Made by a program: the position numbers and the translations under genes. Positions 52,391 through 62,171 of a stretch of 64,000 nucleotides of DNA are shown one piece after another. The stretch's first letter is position 1. Every line of letters begins with the position of its first letter. This DNA is from JAXLQL01 sp046331625 (lineage in GTDB: Bacteria > Acidobacteriota > Terriglobia > Bryobacterales > Bryobacteraceae), in NCBI GenBank assembly GCA_046331625.1, contig JAXLQL010000003.1, positions 1 through 64,000 on the forward strand, read 5' to 3'. Below the pieces are notes generated by a model. That model saw only the letters and a list, made by a program, of their open reading frames with translations, ran no database searches and was not told the origin of the DNA.

Positions 52391-53510
52391 GTCTCACGGC
52401 CGACGTCGCGATTGTCGGAGCTGGCATTGCCGGGCTTGCCCACGCCTACATGGCGGCCTCCGCCGGCAAACGCGTGGTGCTGTTCGAACGAAACCCGCGC
52501 AGTTCCGGGGCCTCGATCCGCAACTTCGGTTTGATTTGGCCTGTCGGTCAACCGCACGGCGTCCGGTTGGAAATGGCGCTTGCCAGCCGCGGCATCTGGC
52601 TCGAGATGCTTCGCGGTTCCGGGCTCCCCTACTTCGAGACGGGCTCGCTCCACCTCGCCTATCGTGGCGACGAGCAAGCAGTATGCGAAGAGTTCGCCGC
52701 CCTGGGACCGGACCTCGGCTACGCCTGTTCCTGGATCGGTCCGGAAGAAGTGATCCGGCACTCACCGGGAGTGGTCCAATCCGGGCTTCGCGGTGCACTG
52801 TGGAGTTCCACCGAGCTCACCGTGGATCCGCGCCGAACTGTGGCGCGGTTGCCGGAGTTTCTCGCAGAGCGTTTCGGCGTCATCTTGCGATTCGGCCAAG
52901 CCGTGCGGTCGATCGAACTGCCGAAGGTGGAGACATCCGGGGAAGCCTGGGAAGTGGACCAAGTGATCGTCTGTTCCGGCGACGATTTCGAGACACTCTA
53001 TCCGGATTTGTTTCGCGATTCTGGCATCGTTCGCTGCAAGCTGCAAATGATGCGTACGGCTCCGCAGCCCGAGGGCTGGACGCTCGGGCCCGCGATCGCC
53101 GGAGGACTGACGCTGCGCTTCTATCCCTCGTTTCGCATATGCTCGTCGCTCGAGGCGTTCCGGCGGCGCGTGGCCGCGGAGATGCCGGAACTCGACCGTT
53201 GGGAGATTCACGTGATGGCATCGCAGACGCCGGAACGGGAAGTGACCATCGGCGACTCGCACGAATACGGCAACCATGTCGACATCTTCAATCGCGAAGA
53301 GATCGACCGGGCCATTCTCGGCTATTTGCGCACGTTCCTGCGTCTGCCGGTGGAAACGATCTCGCAGCGTTGGTACGGCGTGTACGCGAAGCATCCCGAG
53401 AAGCCGTTTGTGCGATTCCATCCGGCGCCCGGAGTGACTGTGGTCACGGCTTTGGGTGGCGCCGGCATGACGCTCTCGTTCGGGCTTGCGGCCGATACGT
53501 GGAAACGCAT

Positions 53511-53520
<10 letters not shown>
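52387..53520 (+). CDS. FAD-dependent oxidoreductase of phosphonate-catabolism clusters (TIGR03364 type)
   Basis: This 377-residue DAO-family flavoprotein has the FAD-binding motif VAIVGAGIAGLAHAYMA at about residues 7-23 and VVLFER at 30-35. The segment SSGASIRNFGLIWPVGQPHG and a C-terminal ALGGAGMTLSFGLA are typical of the phosphonate-associated clade ('HpnW proposed'), thought to deaminate 2-aminoethylphosphonate or a close relative oxidatively. With PhnX nearby it could make phosphonoacetaldehyde without the usual transaminase PhnW, which is absent. The start is set by the ATGA overlap with the transporter. Its 3' end overlaps the convergent pstB gene by 10 bp. Confidence 0.8.
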
Positions 53521-54268
<748 letters not shown>

Positions 54269-54272
<4 letters not shown>

Positions 54273-55030
54273 CCGAAGACTCCGCGCACATAGTCGTAGG
54301 TTTGGCGGCTCTCCGGTGATTCGGAGAAGAGGCGCCCGGTCGGTCCAGCCTCTACGACGCGGCCATTGAGCAAGAACATCGTCTCGTGAGCGATCCTCTT
54401 GGCTTGCTGAACGAGGTTGGTCACCAACACGATGGTGATGCGGGAGGAGAGTTCGACCAACGCATCCTCGATTTTCATCGTGGTGACGGGATCGATGGCG
54501 ATGGAGAACTCATCGAGGCAAAGGATGCCTGGCTGGTGAGAGAGAGCGCGGGCCAAGGCCAGCCGTTGTTGTTGTCCGCCGGAAAGCTTGGTGCCGAGTT
54601 GATGGAGCCGGTCTTTCACTTCGTCCCACAGAGCGGCTTGGCGCAGGCACTGCTCGACGTGCCCGGCGAGATCGTCCGCGTGTTTCATACCGGCCATTCG
54701 GGGCGCAAAGGCCACATTGTCGAAAACGGAAAGCGGCAGCCCCACTGGTAGCGGCGCTACGGTTCCGATCGAACGGCGGAGCGCGTAGACATCCCTGACG
54801 CGCGCCACGTCTTGACCCTGCACTATGGCCAAGCCGGACCATCGCGCGGAAGGCGAGAATTCGAGTGTGCGATTGAGAACCTGGAGGAGCGACGTCTTGC
54901 CCGACTGCGCCGGCCCGATGATGGCAAAGATGCGATTGGCCGGAACCCGGAACGAAACTTCGTGCAGCACCCGGTTGGAGCCGTACCACACGCTGAGATC
55001 GCGAGCCTCGATGGGTGGCCCGGCTACCAC
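54269..55030 (-). CDS. pstB: Second phosphate ABC transporter ATPase, lacking Q-loop Gln and H-loop His
   Basis: This 253-residue PstB-like ATPase keeps Walker A (GPAQSGKTS), a perfect signature LSGGQQQRLALAR and the Walker B glutamate (ILCLDEFSIAID). The Q-loop reads TVAPLPVGLP, with proline in place of glutamine. The D-loop is altered (SIAID for SALD), and the H-loop reads VTNLVQQ, asparagine in place of histidine. These are losses in exactly the motifs that its neighbour keeps. The GTG at 55030 is chosen: AGGA lies just upstream, it overlaps the pstA stop, and it gives the same length as the neighbour. Together the two can form one complete and one degenerate ATP site. Confidence 0.87.
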
Positions 55031-55908
55031 TTCTTCCTCGTGCGGAGACGAGCGCGAGCGGCGATCGCCAATGCATTCACGGCCAGAACGCTCAGGAGCA
55101 ACACGACTGCGGTCGCGTAGGCGATGCCTTCCGGTACGCCGGGTACTTGCGTAGAGATCGTAAACAAGTGCATGGAAAGCGCCATGCACTGATCGAGCAG
55201 GGAGTACGCGAACGGATCTCCCGCCGGCACCGACTTGTAGAAAACCGCGCCGGTGAACATGATCGGCGCCGTCTCACCTGCGGTGCGCGACACCTGAAGG
55301 ATCACGCCGGTGAGGATCCCGCTCACTGAGTTCGGCAACACGATGCAGCGGATTGTCTGCCACCGGGTGGCCCCCACGTTCCAGCAAGCCTCTCGAAACG
55401 AGCGGGGCACCGATGCGAGCGCCTGTTTGGCGCTGGCGATGATCACGGGCAAGGTCATCACGGCGAGGGTAAGCGAGGCTGCGAGGATCGAGCGGCCAAT
55501 TCCGGCGAATGCGACGAATGCCCCCATCCCGAACAACGCGTGGACGATGCTCGGGATCCCGGCGAGGTTGACTACGGCGAGATTGACCGCGCGCGTGAGC
55601 CAATTGTCGCGCGCGTACTCGTTGAGGTACACGGCCGCCAGGACACCGACGGGCGCAGCGAGCGCCAGGGAGGTTACAACGAGATAGATGGTTCCGAGAA
55701 ACGCCGGCCAGATACCGCCCGCACGCATACCGTTGACCGGCGGCTGAAGGATGAACCTCATGGAAAGCACAGGCGCGGCTTTGACAGCGAGAAAAATGAC
55801 GATGCCCGCAAGAGGCAGCAGGATGGCCACGGTGAGTGCGAGCAAGACCGCGCGGGCGGCGGCGTCCATCATGCGTTTCCTGCGCACCGAAGGCGTTTCG
55901 CGGAACAT
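55024..55908 (-). CDS. pstA: Phosphate ABC transporter permease PstA
   Basis: This 294-residue inner-membrane permease has six predicted helices, the first at about residues 20-43 (LLALTVAILLPLAGIVIFLA). The cytoplasmic coupling (EAA) loop reads ASVPRSFREACWNVGATRWQ then TIRCIVLPNSVSGI. A periplasmic loop follows TAGETAPIMFTGAVF, typical of PstA. It pairs with PstC to form the channel for phosphate delivered by PstS. Its start overlaps the pstC stop by one base (TGATG), and its stop overlaps the second ATPase start. Confidence 0.93.
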   Translation of the reverse strand: MFRETPSVRRKRMMDAAARAVLLALTVAILLPLAGIVIFLAVKAAPVLSMRFILQPPVNGMRAGGIWPAFLGTIYLVVTSLALAAPVGVLAAVYLNEYARDNWLTRAVNLAVVNLAGIPSIVHALFGMGAFVAFAGIGRSILAASLTLAVMTLPVIIASAKQALASVPRSFREACWNVGATRWQTIRCIVLPNSVSGILTGVILQVSRTAGETAPIMFTGAVFYKSVPAGDPFAYSLLDQCMALSMHLFTISTQVPGVPEGIAYATAVVLLLSVLAVNALAIAARARLRTRKKW

Positions 55909-56822
55909 CAGCTTCGCCCCCGGATGCCGCGGACCACCAGTTCCGCCGTGAGATTGACCGCGAAAGTGATCAGGAACAGGAGCGTGCCGACGAGGAACAG
56001 CACCTGATAATGCGGAGAGCCGACCGCGGCCTCTCCCATCTCCGCCGCGATGGTGGCCGTGAGCGTACGTACGGAATCGAGCAAGCTCGACGGAAACCGC
56101 ACGCTGTGGCCGGTGGCCATCAACACAGCCATCGTTTCCCCCACTGCACGGCCCACGCCTAGGAGCACAGCCGCCAACAACCCATGGCGCGCGGCGGGCA
56201 GCAGGACGCGATGCACGGTTTGCCACCGGGTCGCGCCCATGGCGGCCGCCGCCTCGCGGTAGGAATCGGGAACCGCTTTCAGCGCGTCTTCTCCGATGGA
56301 CGCGATGATGGGGACGCTCATCAGGGCAAGGATGATCCCGCCGTTGAGGACATTCAGTCCGATCGGCGCTCCGGTCACGGCAACGATGAGCGGGCTGGTC
56401 ACTGCCACCGCCACGAATCCCCACACCACCGACGGAATTGCCGCCAGGAACTCGATCAGGACCTTCAGCGTCTCCTTCCAGAACGGCGGGCAGAACTCCG
56501 ATACGAAGATCGCGCTTCCCAGGCCGAAAGGAACCGCGATCAGCATGGCCATCAGGGTCACGCTGACCGTTCCGGCGGTCAACGGTAGAGTGCCGTACGC
56601 CGGAGTGCGGGCCGAAACAGGCTGCCACTCCCTACCTGCGACGAAGGACGCCAAATCGAACTGTCCGCTGGCGACGAGCCCGGCGCCTTCGCGAAATACG
56701 AAGAAGAAGATGCCGAAAACGAGCGCCACCGCACTCACGCCGCAAATGCGAATCAACGCTTCGGCAGCCGTTTCCTCTGCGCGATTCCAGAGCCTACGGC
56801 TCGACAGGCCGCGATTCGCCAC
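55908..56822 (-). CDS. pstC: Phosphate ABC transporter permease PstC
   Basis: This 304-residue permease has a first helix near residues 22-42 (ICGVSAVALVFGIFFFVF). The family text includes GREWQPVSARTPAYGTLPL, a coupling loop KAVPDSYREAAAAMGATRWQ, and GVGRAVGETMAVLMATGHS. The start is placed at a GTG at 56822, preceded by GGAGG and overlapping the 3' end of pstS by 29 bp. A longer open frame exists upstream but reads as pstS antiframe sequence. The tight overlaps pstS-pstC-pstA-pstB-pstB imply one transcript. No phoU is present in the window. Confidence 0.92.
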   Translation of the reverse strand: MANRGLSSRRLWNRAEETAAEALIRICGVSAVALVFGIFFFVFREGAGLVASGQFDLASFVAGREWQPVSARTPAYGTLPLTAGTVSVTLMAMLIAVPFGLGSAIFVSEFCPPFWKETLKVLIEFLAAIPSVVWGFVAVAVTSPLIVAVTGAPIGLNVLNGGIILALMSVPIIASIGEDALKAVPDSYREAAAAMGATRWQTVHRVLLPAARHGLLAAVLLGVGRAVGETMAVLMATGHSVRFPSSLLDSVRTLTATIAAEMGEAAVGSPHYQVLFLVGTLLFLITFAVNLTAELVVRGIRGRS

Positions 56823-57717
56823 GCAACCTCCCCAAGACGCCGTCGTTGCCCATCGGGACGTAGCCGGAGCGCGAGACGACGCGCTGTCCGGCCGGCGAAA
56901 GGATCCACGCGAGGTATTCCGCCGTTGCGCCGCGCGGATCACCGAGCGTATAGACGAACAACGGCCGCGTGATCGGATAGGTGCGGGCGATGACATTGGC
57001 GCTGTTCGGTGCATGGGCTTTGGCACCCGTGGTTTTCGAAACGCGGAGCATCTTGACGCTCGATGTTGCGTACCCCATCCCGCTGTAGCCGATCGCACCC
57101 GGCGTGCTCGCGACCAGAGTCACCACTTCCTTCGATCCGTTGAGGTCACGAGTGCCGAGACGCAAATCCTCGCCCGGACCGAGTATCGCCCGGCGGAAAT
57201 ACTCGTGTGTACCGGAGTTCGATTGCCTGCTGATCAAAATCATCTCGTCGGCGGCGCCGGGAATCCGAACGCCGAGCGACGACCACAGCGGCATTCGACC
57301 GTTGCTGCCGTAGATTTCCGCCAGCCCGTCGAGGCTGATCTCTTCCAAGGGATTGGAACGATGGACGTAGATGGCCAACGCATCATAACCGACGATCCAC
57401 TCCTTGGGAGTGAGGCCGCGTTTACGCCGAGCCGACTCGATCTCTTCGCGTGTTGCGGGCCGGCTGCAGTTGGCCAGATCGGCGGAACCATCCACCAACG
57501 CTGCAAACCCGGTTGCCGTGCCTCCGCCCGACACTTCGACGGAGACCGTAGGCCGGACCTTGGCATATTCCTCGGCCCAGGCTTGCGCGACGTTGACCAC
57601 CGTGTCGGACCCCGCGTTCCTGACGACGAAAGCTACCTGGGAGCCATTGCGCCCGCACGCCAAGACGGAAATCAACAGACCTGCTGCCACGACGTGGCGC
57701 AATAGAGTTCGGCACAT
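56794..57717 (-). CDS. pstS: Periplasmic phosphate-binding lipoprotein PstS
   Basis: This 307-residue binding protein has a lipoprotein signal ending ISVLAC (lipid cysteine about residue 21). Phosphate-site segments are VEVSGGGTATGFAAL, ADLANCSRPATREEI, and RQSNSGTHEYFRRAI. It would capture phosphate freed by the surrounding phosphatases and pass it to PstC/PstA. The ATG at 57717 is chosen because it starts the lipoprotein signal. It is the first gene of the pst operon and is divergent from the second phosphonoacetate hydrolase gene across 113 bp. Confidence 0.93.
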   Translation of the reverse strand: MCRTLLRHVVAAGLLISVLACGRNGSQVAFVVRNAGSDTVVNVAQAWAEEYAKVRPTVSVEVSGGGTATGFAALVDGSADLANCSRPATREEIESARRKRGLTPKEWIVGYDALAIYVHRSNPLEEISLDGLAEIYGSNGRMPLWSSLGVRIPGAADEMILISRQSNSGTHEYFRRAILGPGEDLRLGTRDLNGSKEVVTLVASTPGAIGYSGMGYATSSVKMLRVSKTTGAKAHAPNSANVIARTYPITRPLFVYTLGDPRGATAEYLAWILSPAGQRVVSRSGYVPMGNDGVLGRLRGESRPVEP

Positions 57718-57830
57718 CGGCACAGCACCTCTGCTTACACACTGACACACGAGAATTACAATTCCATGAACGAAGTGACCGAAGAAGTAATGCTCGTGTA
57801 ATCGCCACCTCGATAAGATGAGGAATCGAG
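57718..57830. promoter_or_regulatory. Divergent pstS / phnA-2 promoter region with TTACA repeats
   Basis: TTACA occurs at 57735-57739 and again at 57756-57760, 21 bp apart, with GACAC at 57744-57748 between. Two helical turns place the repeats on one face, as for PhoB/PhoP-type response-regulator sites. The sequence is not the E. coli Pho box. Control by the response regulator at 61464-62159 is an inference. Confidence 0.35.
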
Positions 57831-58991
57831 ATGAATCGTCGTAGCTTCCTTGCCGCACCGGCGCTGCTCATGCAGCGTCCGCAGAGAGTCATCGTCTTCT
57901 TGGCCGATGGCCTCGGGCCAGACTACATCAAAGAGAGCCGGATGCCCGTGCTCGAATCTTGGCGCGCCAGGGGAATCGCCAAGACCGTGGCTGGCGTGAT
58001 GCCCTCCGTCACCAACGCCAACAACGCGAGTATCTGTTGCGGATCGTGGCCGGAAGAGCACGGCATCACAGCCAACTTCTATCTCCATGAAGCGAGCGGC
58101 CGCGAACTCTACATGGAGACCGCGGACTTGGTTCTGCGGCCTACGCTGTTCGAGCGAGCGGCGGCCAAGGGCGTGACGTCGGCGCTGCTCTCGGCGAAGA
58201 AGAAGACGGTCAGCCTGCTTCCGAGAGGCGCCAGCATTGTGCTTGCGGCCGAGGCCCCTTCCAGGGAGTGGACCGATCCGTTGGGCGTGGCGCCCCACAT
58301 CTACAGTCCGGAAATCAATCATTGGCTGTTGAAGGCAGCCATCAAGATTCTGCGTGAGCAGCCGCACATCGGCGTGTTGTACGTTCACACTACTGACTAT
58401 CCGATGCATATGTGGCCTCCAGAAGCGCCCGAGTCGCAAAAGCACCTGGCCCTGCTCGACTCTCTGTTCGGCGAGTTGGCCTCGGCCGCGCCCGATGCGG
58501 CGATTCTGCTCACGGCCGATCACGGAATGCACCACAAAGACCGTTGCTGGGACCTCGAAAAGGCCTGCGCGGCTCGCGGCGTGCCGATCCGGTCTGCGAT
58601 CTCGGCCGAGCAGGACAAGTACCTCAAACACCACCGGGGCTTCGGCGGCACGGCGTGGGTCTACTTGAAGTCTCCGAAAGACGCCGATCGGGTTGCGGGC
58701 GAAATCGGCAAGCTGGCCGGAATCGAGAGCGTGATGACGCGCGGCGAAGCGGCCAAGCGATTTCGCTCGATGCCCTCACGCATCGGCGAATTGGTTGTGC
58801 TCGGCAACCAGGGCACGGTCTTCGGCGGGCTCGACACCGAGTCAGAGACGCTGCCGCCCGAGTACCGCAGCCACGGAGGATCAGCCGAAGCCAGCGTCCC
58901 GCTCGTCGTCTACAACGCCAAGGGTGCACCCGCGGCGGACTACTTCCGCTCCAATGTCGATTTGGCGCGGTGGCTTTTCCCGATCGCGTAG
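57831..58991 (+). CDS. phnA: Second phosphonoacetate hydrolase-like enzyme, twin-arginine N-terminus
   Basis: This 386-residue paralogue of the enzyme at 33774-34940 has the same motif order: VIVFLADGLGPDYIK, PSVTNANNASICCG with the threonine nucleophile, YVHTTDYPMHMWP, LLTADHGMHHKD, HHRGFGG, and RSHGGSAEASVPLVVY. PhnA releases phosphate and acetate from phosphonoacetate; here acetyl- or aldehyde-phosphonates from the linked pathway are candidate substrates. It begins MNRRSFLAAPALLMQ, which looks like a short twin-arginine signal, but the catalytic domain starts at once afterwards, so export is less certain than for its paralogue. It converges with the PhnZ-like gene, 3 nt apart. Confidence 0.82.
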   Translation: MNRRSFLAAPALLMQRPQRVIVFLADGLGPDYIKESRMPVLESWRARGIAKTVAGVMPSVTNANNASICCGSWPEEHGITANFYLHEASGRELYMETADLVLRPTLFERAAAKGVTSALLSAKKKTVSLLPRGASIVLAAEAPSREWTDPLGVAPHIYSPEINHWLLKAAIKILREQPHIGVLYVHTTDYPMHMWPPEAPESQKHLALLDSLFGELASAAPDAAILLTADHGMHHKDRCWDLEKACAARGVPIRSAISAEQDKYLKHHRGFGGTAWVYLKSPKDADRVAGEIGKLAGIESVMTRGEAAKRFRSMPSRIGELVVLGNQGTVFGGLDTESETLPPEYRSHGGSAEASVPLVVYNAKGAPAADYFRSNVDLARWLFPIA

Positions 58992-58994
58992 AAC

Positions 58995-59552
58995 TCAGCG
59001 CGCGAGGTGGCGTACCATCATCTCGCGGTACGTCTCGAGTCCGGGGCCAGTCCAGTTCGGATCCTTTGCCATCTCGTCCCAGCTCCGCAGGCGAAGCATG
59101 TCGCGCATATCCGCCTGCGTGGCGAACCGCTCGGCATCGGCGGAATCCATCGGACCGCCTTGTAGCGCCAGCGTCTCACGGCTGGCGGGCGAGAGACGCT
59201 CGAAGTATGCGGGATTCGTCGCGGTGAGGTAGCGCTTGGCGTCGACATGGCCGCCCACCAGCCGCGCGAGCCTCGTCGAAAAGCCTCGTTCGAGCAGCCA
59301 GCGTTCGCCGATTTCGTCGTGGTTCACTACGCCCACTCGCGAATCGCGCACGGTGTCTTTTGCATCGAACAGGTGGCCCACGTCGTGGAGCAGCGCCGCC
59401 AGCACCAGTTCCTCGTCCGCACCCGAATGCCGCGCATGCCAGGCGCATTGCACTGCATGTTCCAGCTTGGAAACAGCTTCGCCGAAGTACTCTTCGGATC
59501 CTGACCGGCGCAGCAAGCCGAACACCTCGTCCACTACGGCTTCGCTCGTCAT
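58995..59552 (-). CDS. phnZ: HD-domain protein of phosphonate operons, PhnZ-like
   Basis: The 185-residue HD-fold protein shows EEYFGEAVSKLEHAVQCA near residues 20-37, ALLHDVGHLFD at about 53-63, NHDEIGERWLLERGF and VGGHVDAKRYL. In PhnZ a tyrosine and a glutamate ahead of the first histidine gate the di-iron site, and the same spacing is present here. PhnZ cleaves 2-amino-1-hydroxyethylphosphonate oxidatively to glycine and phosphate. Its usual partner, a 2-oxoglutarate dioxygenase, is not in the window, so the substrate may come from elsewhere. The start at 59552 overlaps the phnX stop (ATGA). Confidence 0.75.
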   Translation of the reverse strand: MTSEAVVDEVFGLLRRSGSEEYFGEAVSKLEHAVQCAWHARHSGADEELVLAALLHDVGHLFDAKDTVRDSRVGVVNHDEIGERWLLERGFSTRLARLVGGHVDAKRYLTATNPAYFERLSPASRETLALQGGPMDSADAERFATQADMRDMLRLRSWDEMAKDPNWTGPGLETYREMMVRHLAR

Positions 59553-60355
59553 GGGCGCTCTCCTTTTTCGACGCGTTGGGAGATGGACTCGATGACAGGC
59601 ATCAGATCGGCGGTGGAATCGATGGCGTAGTGCGCGCCGAGGGAAAGGAACTTCTGGCGCGCGGCGCCGATGCGCGCAGCCTGCTCGCTCTCGGGCAAGG
59701 CTTCCCAATCGGTGCGCGATAGTCCGATCTCATTGCCAGTCTTGATCACCGATACGGCCCAGGTTCCGGCGTTGTGCGCCTCGGCGATGTCGGCGGGAGT
59801 ATCGCCCACTTTGACGAACGTTCGAAGCGGATACAGGCCGAGTTGCCGTGCTGCGTGGTGGATCATCCACGGCGCGGGCCTGCCGCCGCCTACCTGATCC
59901 GGGCACACCCAGAACTCCGGCCGATAGCCCTGTTCGGCCGCGGCCGGAATGAGGTCCGTCATCATCTCCGTCTCGAATCCGGTGGTGGAAGCAATGCGAA
60001 TGCCGCACTCCGCCAATTGTGCGGCCACTTCCGCCACTCCCGGAAGCAGATCCAAGTGCCGTTTCAGAACTTCCTTTTGCAGAGCGCCGAAGCCGGAATA
60101 GAGATCGTCTAGCGTCTCGCTGCCAGGTATGGAGCCATGCACCTGCCGCCAGCGCTCGCTCACCTCCGGGCCGGAGAGAATCGCCCAGACGTGATCTCGC
60201 TTGTGCAAGCCCATTGGCGCGCGAGCCTCGGCTTCGGTGATAGCCACTCCGCTGCGAGCGAACAATTCCACGAACGCGGCGACAGGTCCCCGGCTGCCCC
60301 AATCCATCGTGGTTCCGGAGATGTCGAAGATTACGGCGCGAACGCTCATGCTCAT
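59549..60355 (-). CDS. phnX: Phosphonoacetaldehyde hydrolase (phosphonatase)
   Basis: This 268-residue HAD-superfamily enzyme cleaves phosphonoacetaldehyde to acetaldehyde and phosphate. The nucleophile motif is FDISGTTMDWG (Asp11; the family usually reads D-x-A-G-T). The Schiff-base lysine lies in EARAPMGLHKRDHVWAIL (Lys52). Other family text is STTGFETEMM, AAEQGYRPEFWVCPDQV, GRPAPWMI, KVGDTPADI and VIKTGNEIGLS. Length and motifs fit true PhnX rather than the looser phosphonatase-like clade. The start overlaps the dehydrogenase stop by four bases; ATG codons at residues 1 and 3 are both possible. No transaminase phnW is present. Confidence 0.92.
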   Translation of the reverse strand: MSMSVRAVIFDISGTTMDWGSRGPVAAFVELFARSGVAITEAEARAPMGLHKRDHVWAILSGPEVSERWRQVHGSIPGSETLDDLYSGFGALQKEVLKRHLDLLPGVAEVAAQLAECGIRIASTTGFETEMMTDLIPAAAEQGYRPEFWVCPDQVGGGRPAPWMIHHAARQLGLYPLRTFVKVGDTPADIAEAHNAGTWAVSVIKTGNEIGLSRTDWEALPESEQAARIGAARQKFLSLGAHYAIDSTADLMPVIESISQRVEKGERP

Positions 60356-61464
60356 GAGGATCCTTTCCCGGGCACGAGCGCCACTCGAGGAGGCTTGGCT
60401 GTCTCGGCGAAGGCGATGGCGCGATCGATATCGCCGAGCGCGAACGTCGCGCCCACCAAGCTGCTGAACGGGAAGCTCGAGATCGTTTCAGACAAGAATT
60501 GCAATCCGCGGCACAAATCTTCCGGACGGTAATTGTACACTCCGGTCAGCCGCAACATGCGGCGGACGATTTGTTCCGGATCGAACGAACACGGCCGGGA
60601 GGGAAACACCGAGCCCGCCATTACGAGATGTCCACCCGGGCGGAGCAGCGCAACGAGCGATTCGCAGGCATCCGCCGAACCGGAGAACTCGAGGGCGATA
60701 TCGGCGCCACGGCCGGATGTGGAAGCGGCCACTCGCGAAAGTAGGTCGCCTGCTCCCTGCGCCGGATCCAACAGGAGCGAGGCGCCGAACTCGCCTGCCT
60801 GCTCTCTCCGAGCCCCAACGGGCTCGATTGCGATCACCATCCTCGCTCCTAACCACGAAGCCATGGCGCAGGCCGTCAGGCCGAGCATTCCCGCTCCGCA
60901 CACGATCACGTTGGCTCGCCGCAAACTGCCCGCCGCGCGGACTACGGCGGCCACGGTTGCCGTGGCGCAGTTGGCGGGAGCCGCGGCGAGATCGGATAGG
61001 TTTTCCGGCACTCGAGCGATGGCGGTTCCCGCCGGAAGCCAACAGTATTCGGCGAAGCCGCCGAACAAGTCCATGCCATGCCCCATCGCTTCGTGTCCGA
61101 ACTTGCGCAGACGCTCACAGTGCGCGGACAAGCCGAGCGAGCAGTAGTAGCATCCGCCGCAGGTCCATAGCATCGACCAGGTCACGCGATCACCCAGCGA
61201 AAGCCGGTTGCCGCGCAAATCATACGCCCCTGCGGGGTGCATCTCGGCAATCTCGCCGGTCATTTCATGCCCGAGAACAGCCGGGGACAGCGTCTTGCGG
61301 CGGCCCATGACGCTGTGGAGGTCGCTGCCGCAGATCGTGGCGCAGCGGATCCGGACGATGACGTCGCCCGGCGCGAGGCCGGGAATGGGCAGCCGCTCGA
61401 TCCGCAACGGCGCACCGGGCGCCGTGAACACCGCGGCATGCGCGAAGCCCACCCGGTACGGCAC
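60352..61464 (-). CDS. Zinc-binding alcohol dehydrogenase of phosphonate operons (TIGR03366 type)
   Basis: This 370-residue medium-chain dehydrogenase has the catalytic-zinc region CATICGSDLHSVMGR and GHEMTGEI, the structural-zinc loop WTCGGCYYCSLGLSAHC, and the cofactor-binding segment VIVCGAGMLGLTACAMA. Members of this clade ('HpnZ proposed') recur in phosphonate gene clusters. It may oxidise a hydroxylated phosphonate to the aldehyde used by PhnX, or reduce the acetaldehyde released; the sequence does not decide. The start is a GTG overlapping the stop of the response-regulator gene (TAGTG), and its stop overlaps phnX. Confidence 0.85.
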   Translation of the reverse strand: MPYRVGFAHAAVFTAPGAPLRIERLPIPGLAPGDVIVRIRCATICGSDLHSVMGRRKTLSPAVLGHEMTGEIAEMHPAGAYDLRGNRLSLGDRVTWSMLWTCGGCYYCSLGLSAHCERLRKFGHEAMGHGMDLFGGFAEYCWLPAGTAIARVPENLSDLAAAPANCATATVAAVVRAAGSLRRANVIVCGAGMLGLTACAMASWLGARMVIAIEPVGARREQAGEFGASLLLDPAQGAGDLLSRVAASTSGRGADIALEFSGSADACESLVALLRPGGHLVMAGSVFPSRPCSFDPEQIVRRMLRLTGVYNYRPEDLCRGLQFLSETISSFPFSSLVGATFALGDIDRAIAFAETAKPPRVALVPGKGSS

Positions 61465-62159
61465 TATCGGGATGCTCCCGGTTCGTCCGGATCGAACCGG
61501 TATCCCATGCCACGAACGGATCGAATGGAGCCGCCTCCCCGCACTCCCTCGAGCCTCTGCCGTAGCCTCAGTACGTACACGTCGACGGTACGTTCAGTTA
61601 CGCCAGTATTTCCCTGCCAGGCATGGACGAGTAACTCCTGGCGGGAAAAAACCACGCCCGGATGCGAAACGAAGAAATCGAGCAGCCGGAATTCGGTGGC
61701 CGAAAGTTCCACCAAAGCCCGTCCCGAGCGTGCGCAGCGCCCGCCACGGTCGATGTGAAAGTCCCCGTTTCCGGGCACCATCTGGAGATGATCGCGCGCC
61801 AACTGCTTCTTGATGCGCGCCAGCAACTCCCGCACGAAGAACGGCTTCACTACGTAGTCCGTTCCGCCGACCTCGAGGCCCAGAACACGGTCGGCTTCCT
61901 CGGCCTTGGCGGAGAGAAAGATGACGGGAAGTTTGTAGAGCAGGGGATTGTGTCGAATTTGTCTGCAAATTTCGATTCCATCCCCTGCGGGTAACACGAT
62001 GTCGAGCAAGACCACGTCTGGATTCTGCGTCAAGCATAGGTCGACCGCATCGGCGCCCGTCTCCGAGGAAACCACCTCGAAGCCTTCACGCTCGAGGTTG
62101 TAACGCAGCAACAGCCGGACATCGGGATCGTCCTCCACCACCAGGATCTTGCCCTTCAT
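61464..62159 (-). CDS. PhoB/OmpR-family response regulator
   Basis: The 231-residue protein has a receiver domain (VVEDDPDVRL, phospho-acceptor Asp in VVLLDIVLPAG near residue 53, KPFFVREL lysine near 105). A winged-helix DNA-binding domain follows from about 135 (VELSATEFRLLDFFVSHPG, TVDVYVLRLRQRL, IRSVRGMGYRF). The Arg-rich, PhoB-like C-terminus and the surrounding pst and phn genes suggest a phosphate-starvation regulator. No histidine kinase gene is adjacent. The ATG at 62159 has GGAG seven bases upstream, whereas the GTG two codons earlier sits too close to it. It is co-transcribed with the phosphonate genes it may control. Confidence 0.88.
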   Translation of the reverse strand: MKGKILVVEDDPDVRLLLRYNLEREGFEVVSSETGADAVDLCLTQNPDVVLLDIVLPAGDGIEICRQIRHNPLLYKLPVIFLSAKAEEADRVLGLEVGGTDYVVKPFFVRELLARIKKQLARDHLQMVPGNGDFHIDRGGRCARSGRALVELSATEFRLLDFFVSHPGVVFSRQELLVHAWQGNTGVTERTVDVYVLRLRQRLEGVRGGGSIRSVRGMGYRFDPDEPGASR

Positions 62160-62171
62160 CGACACGCTCCG

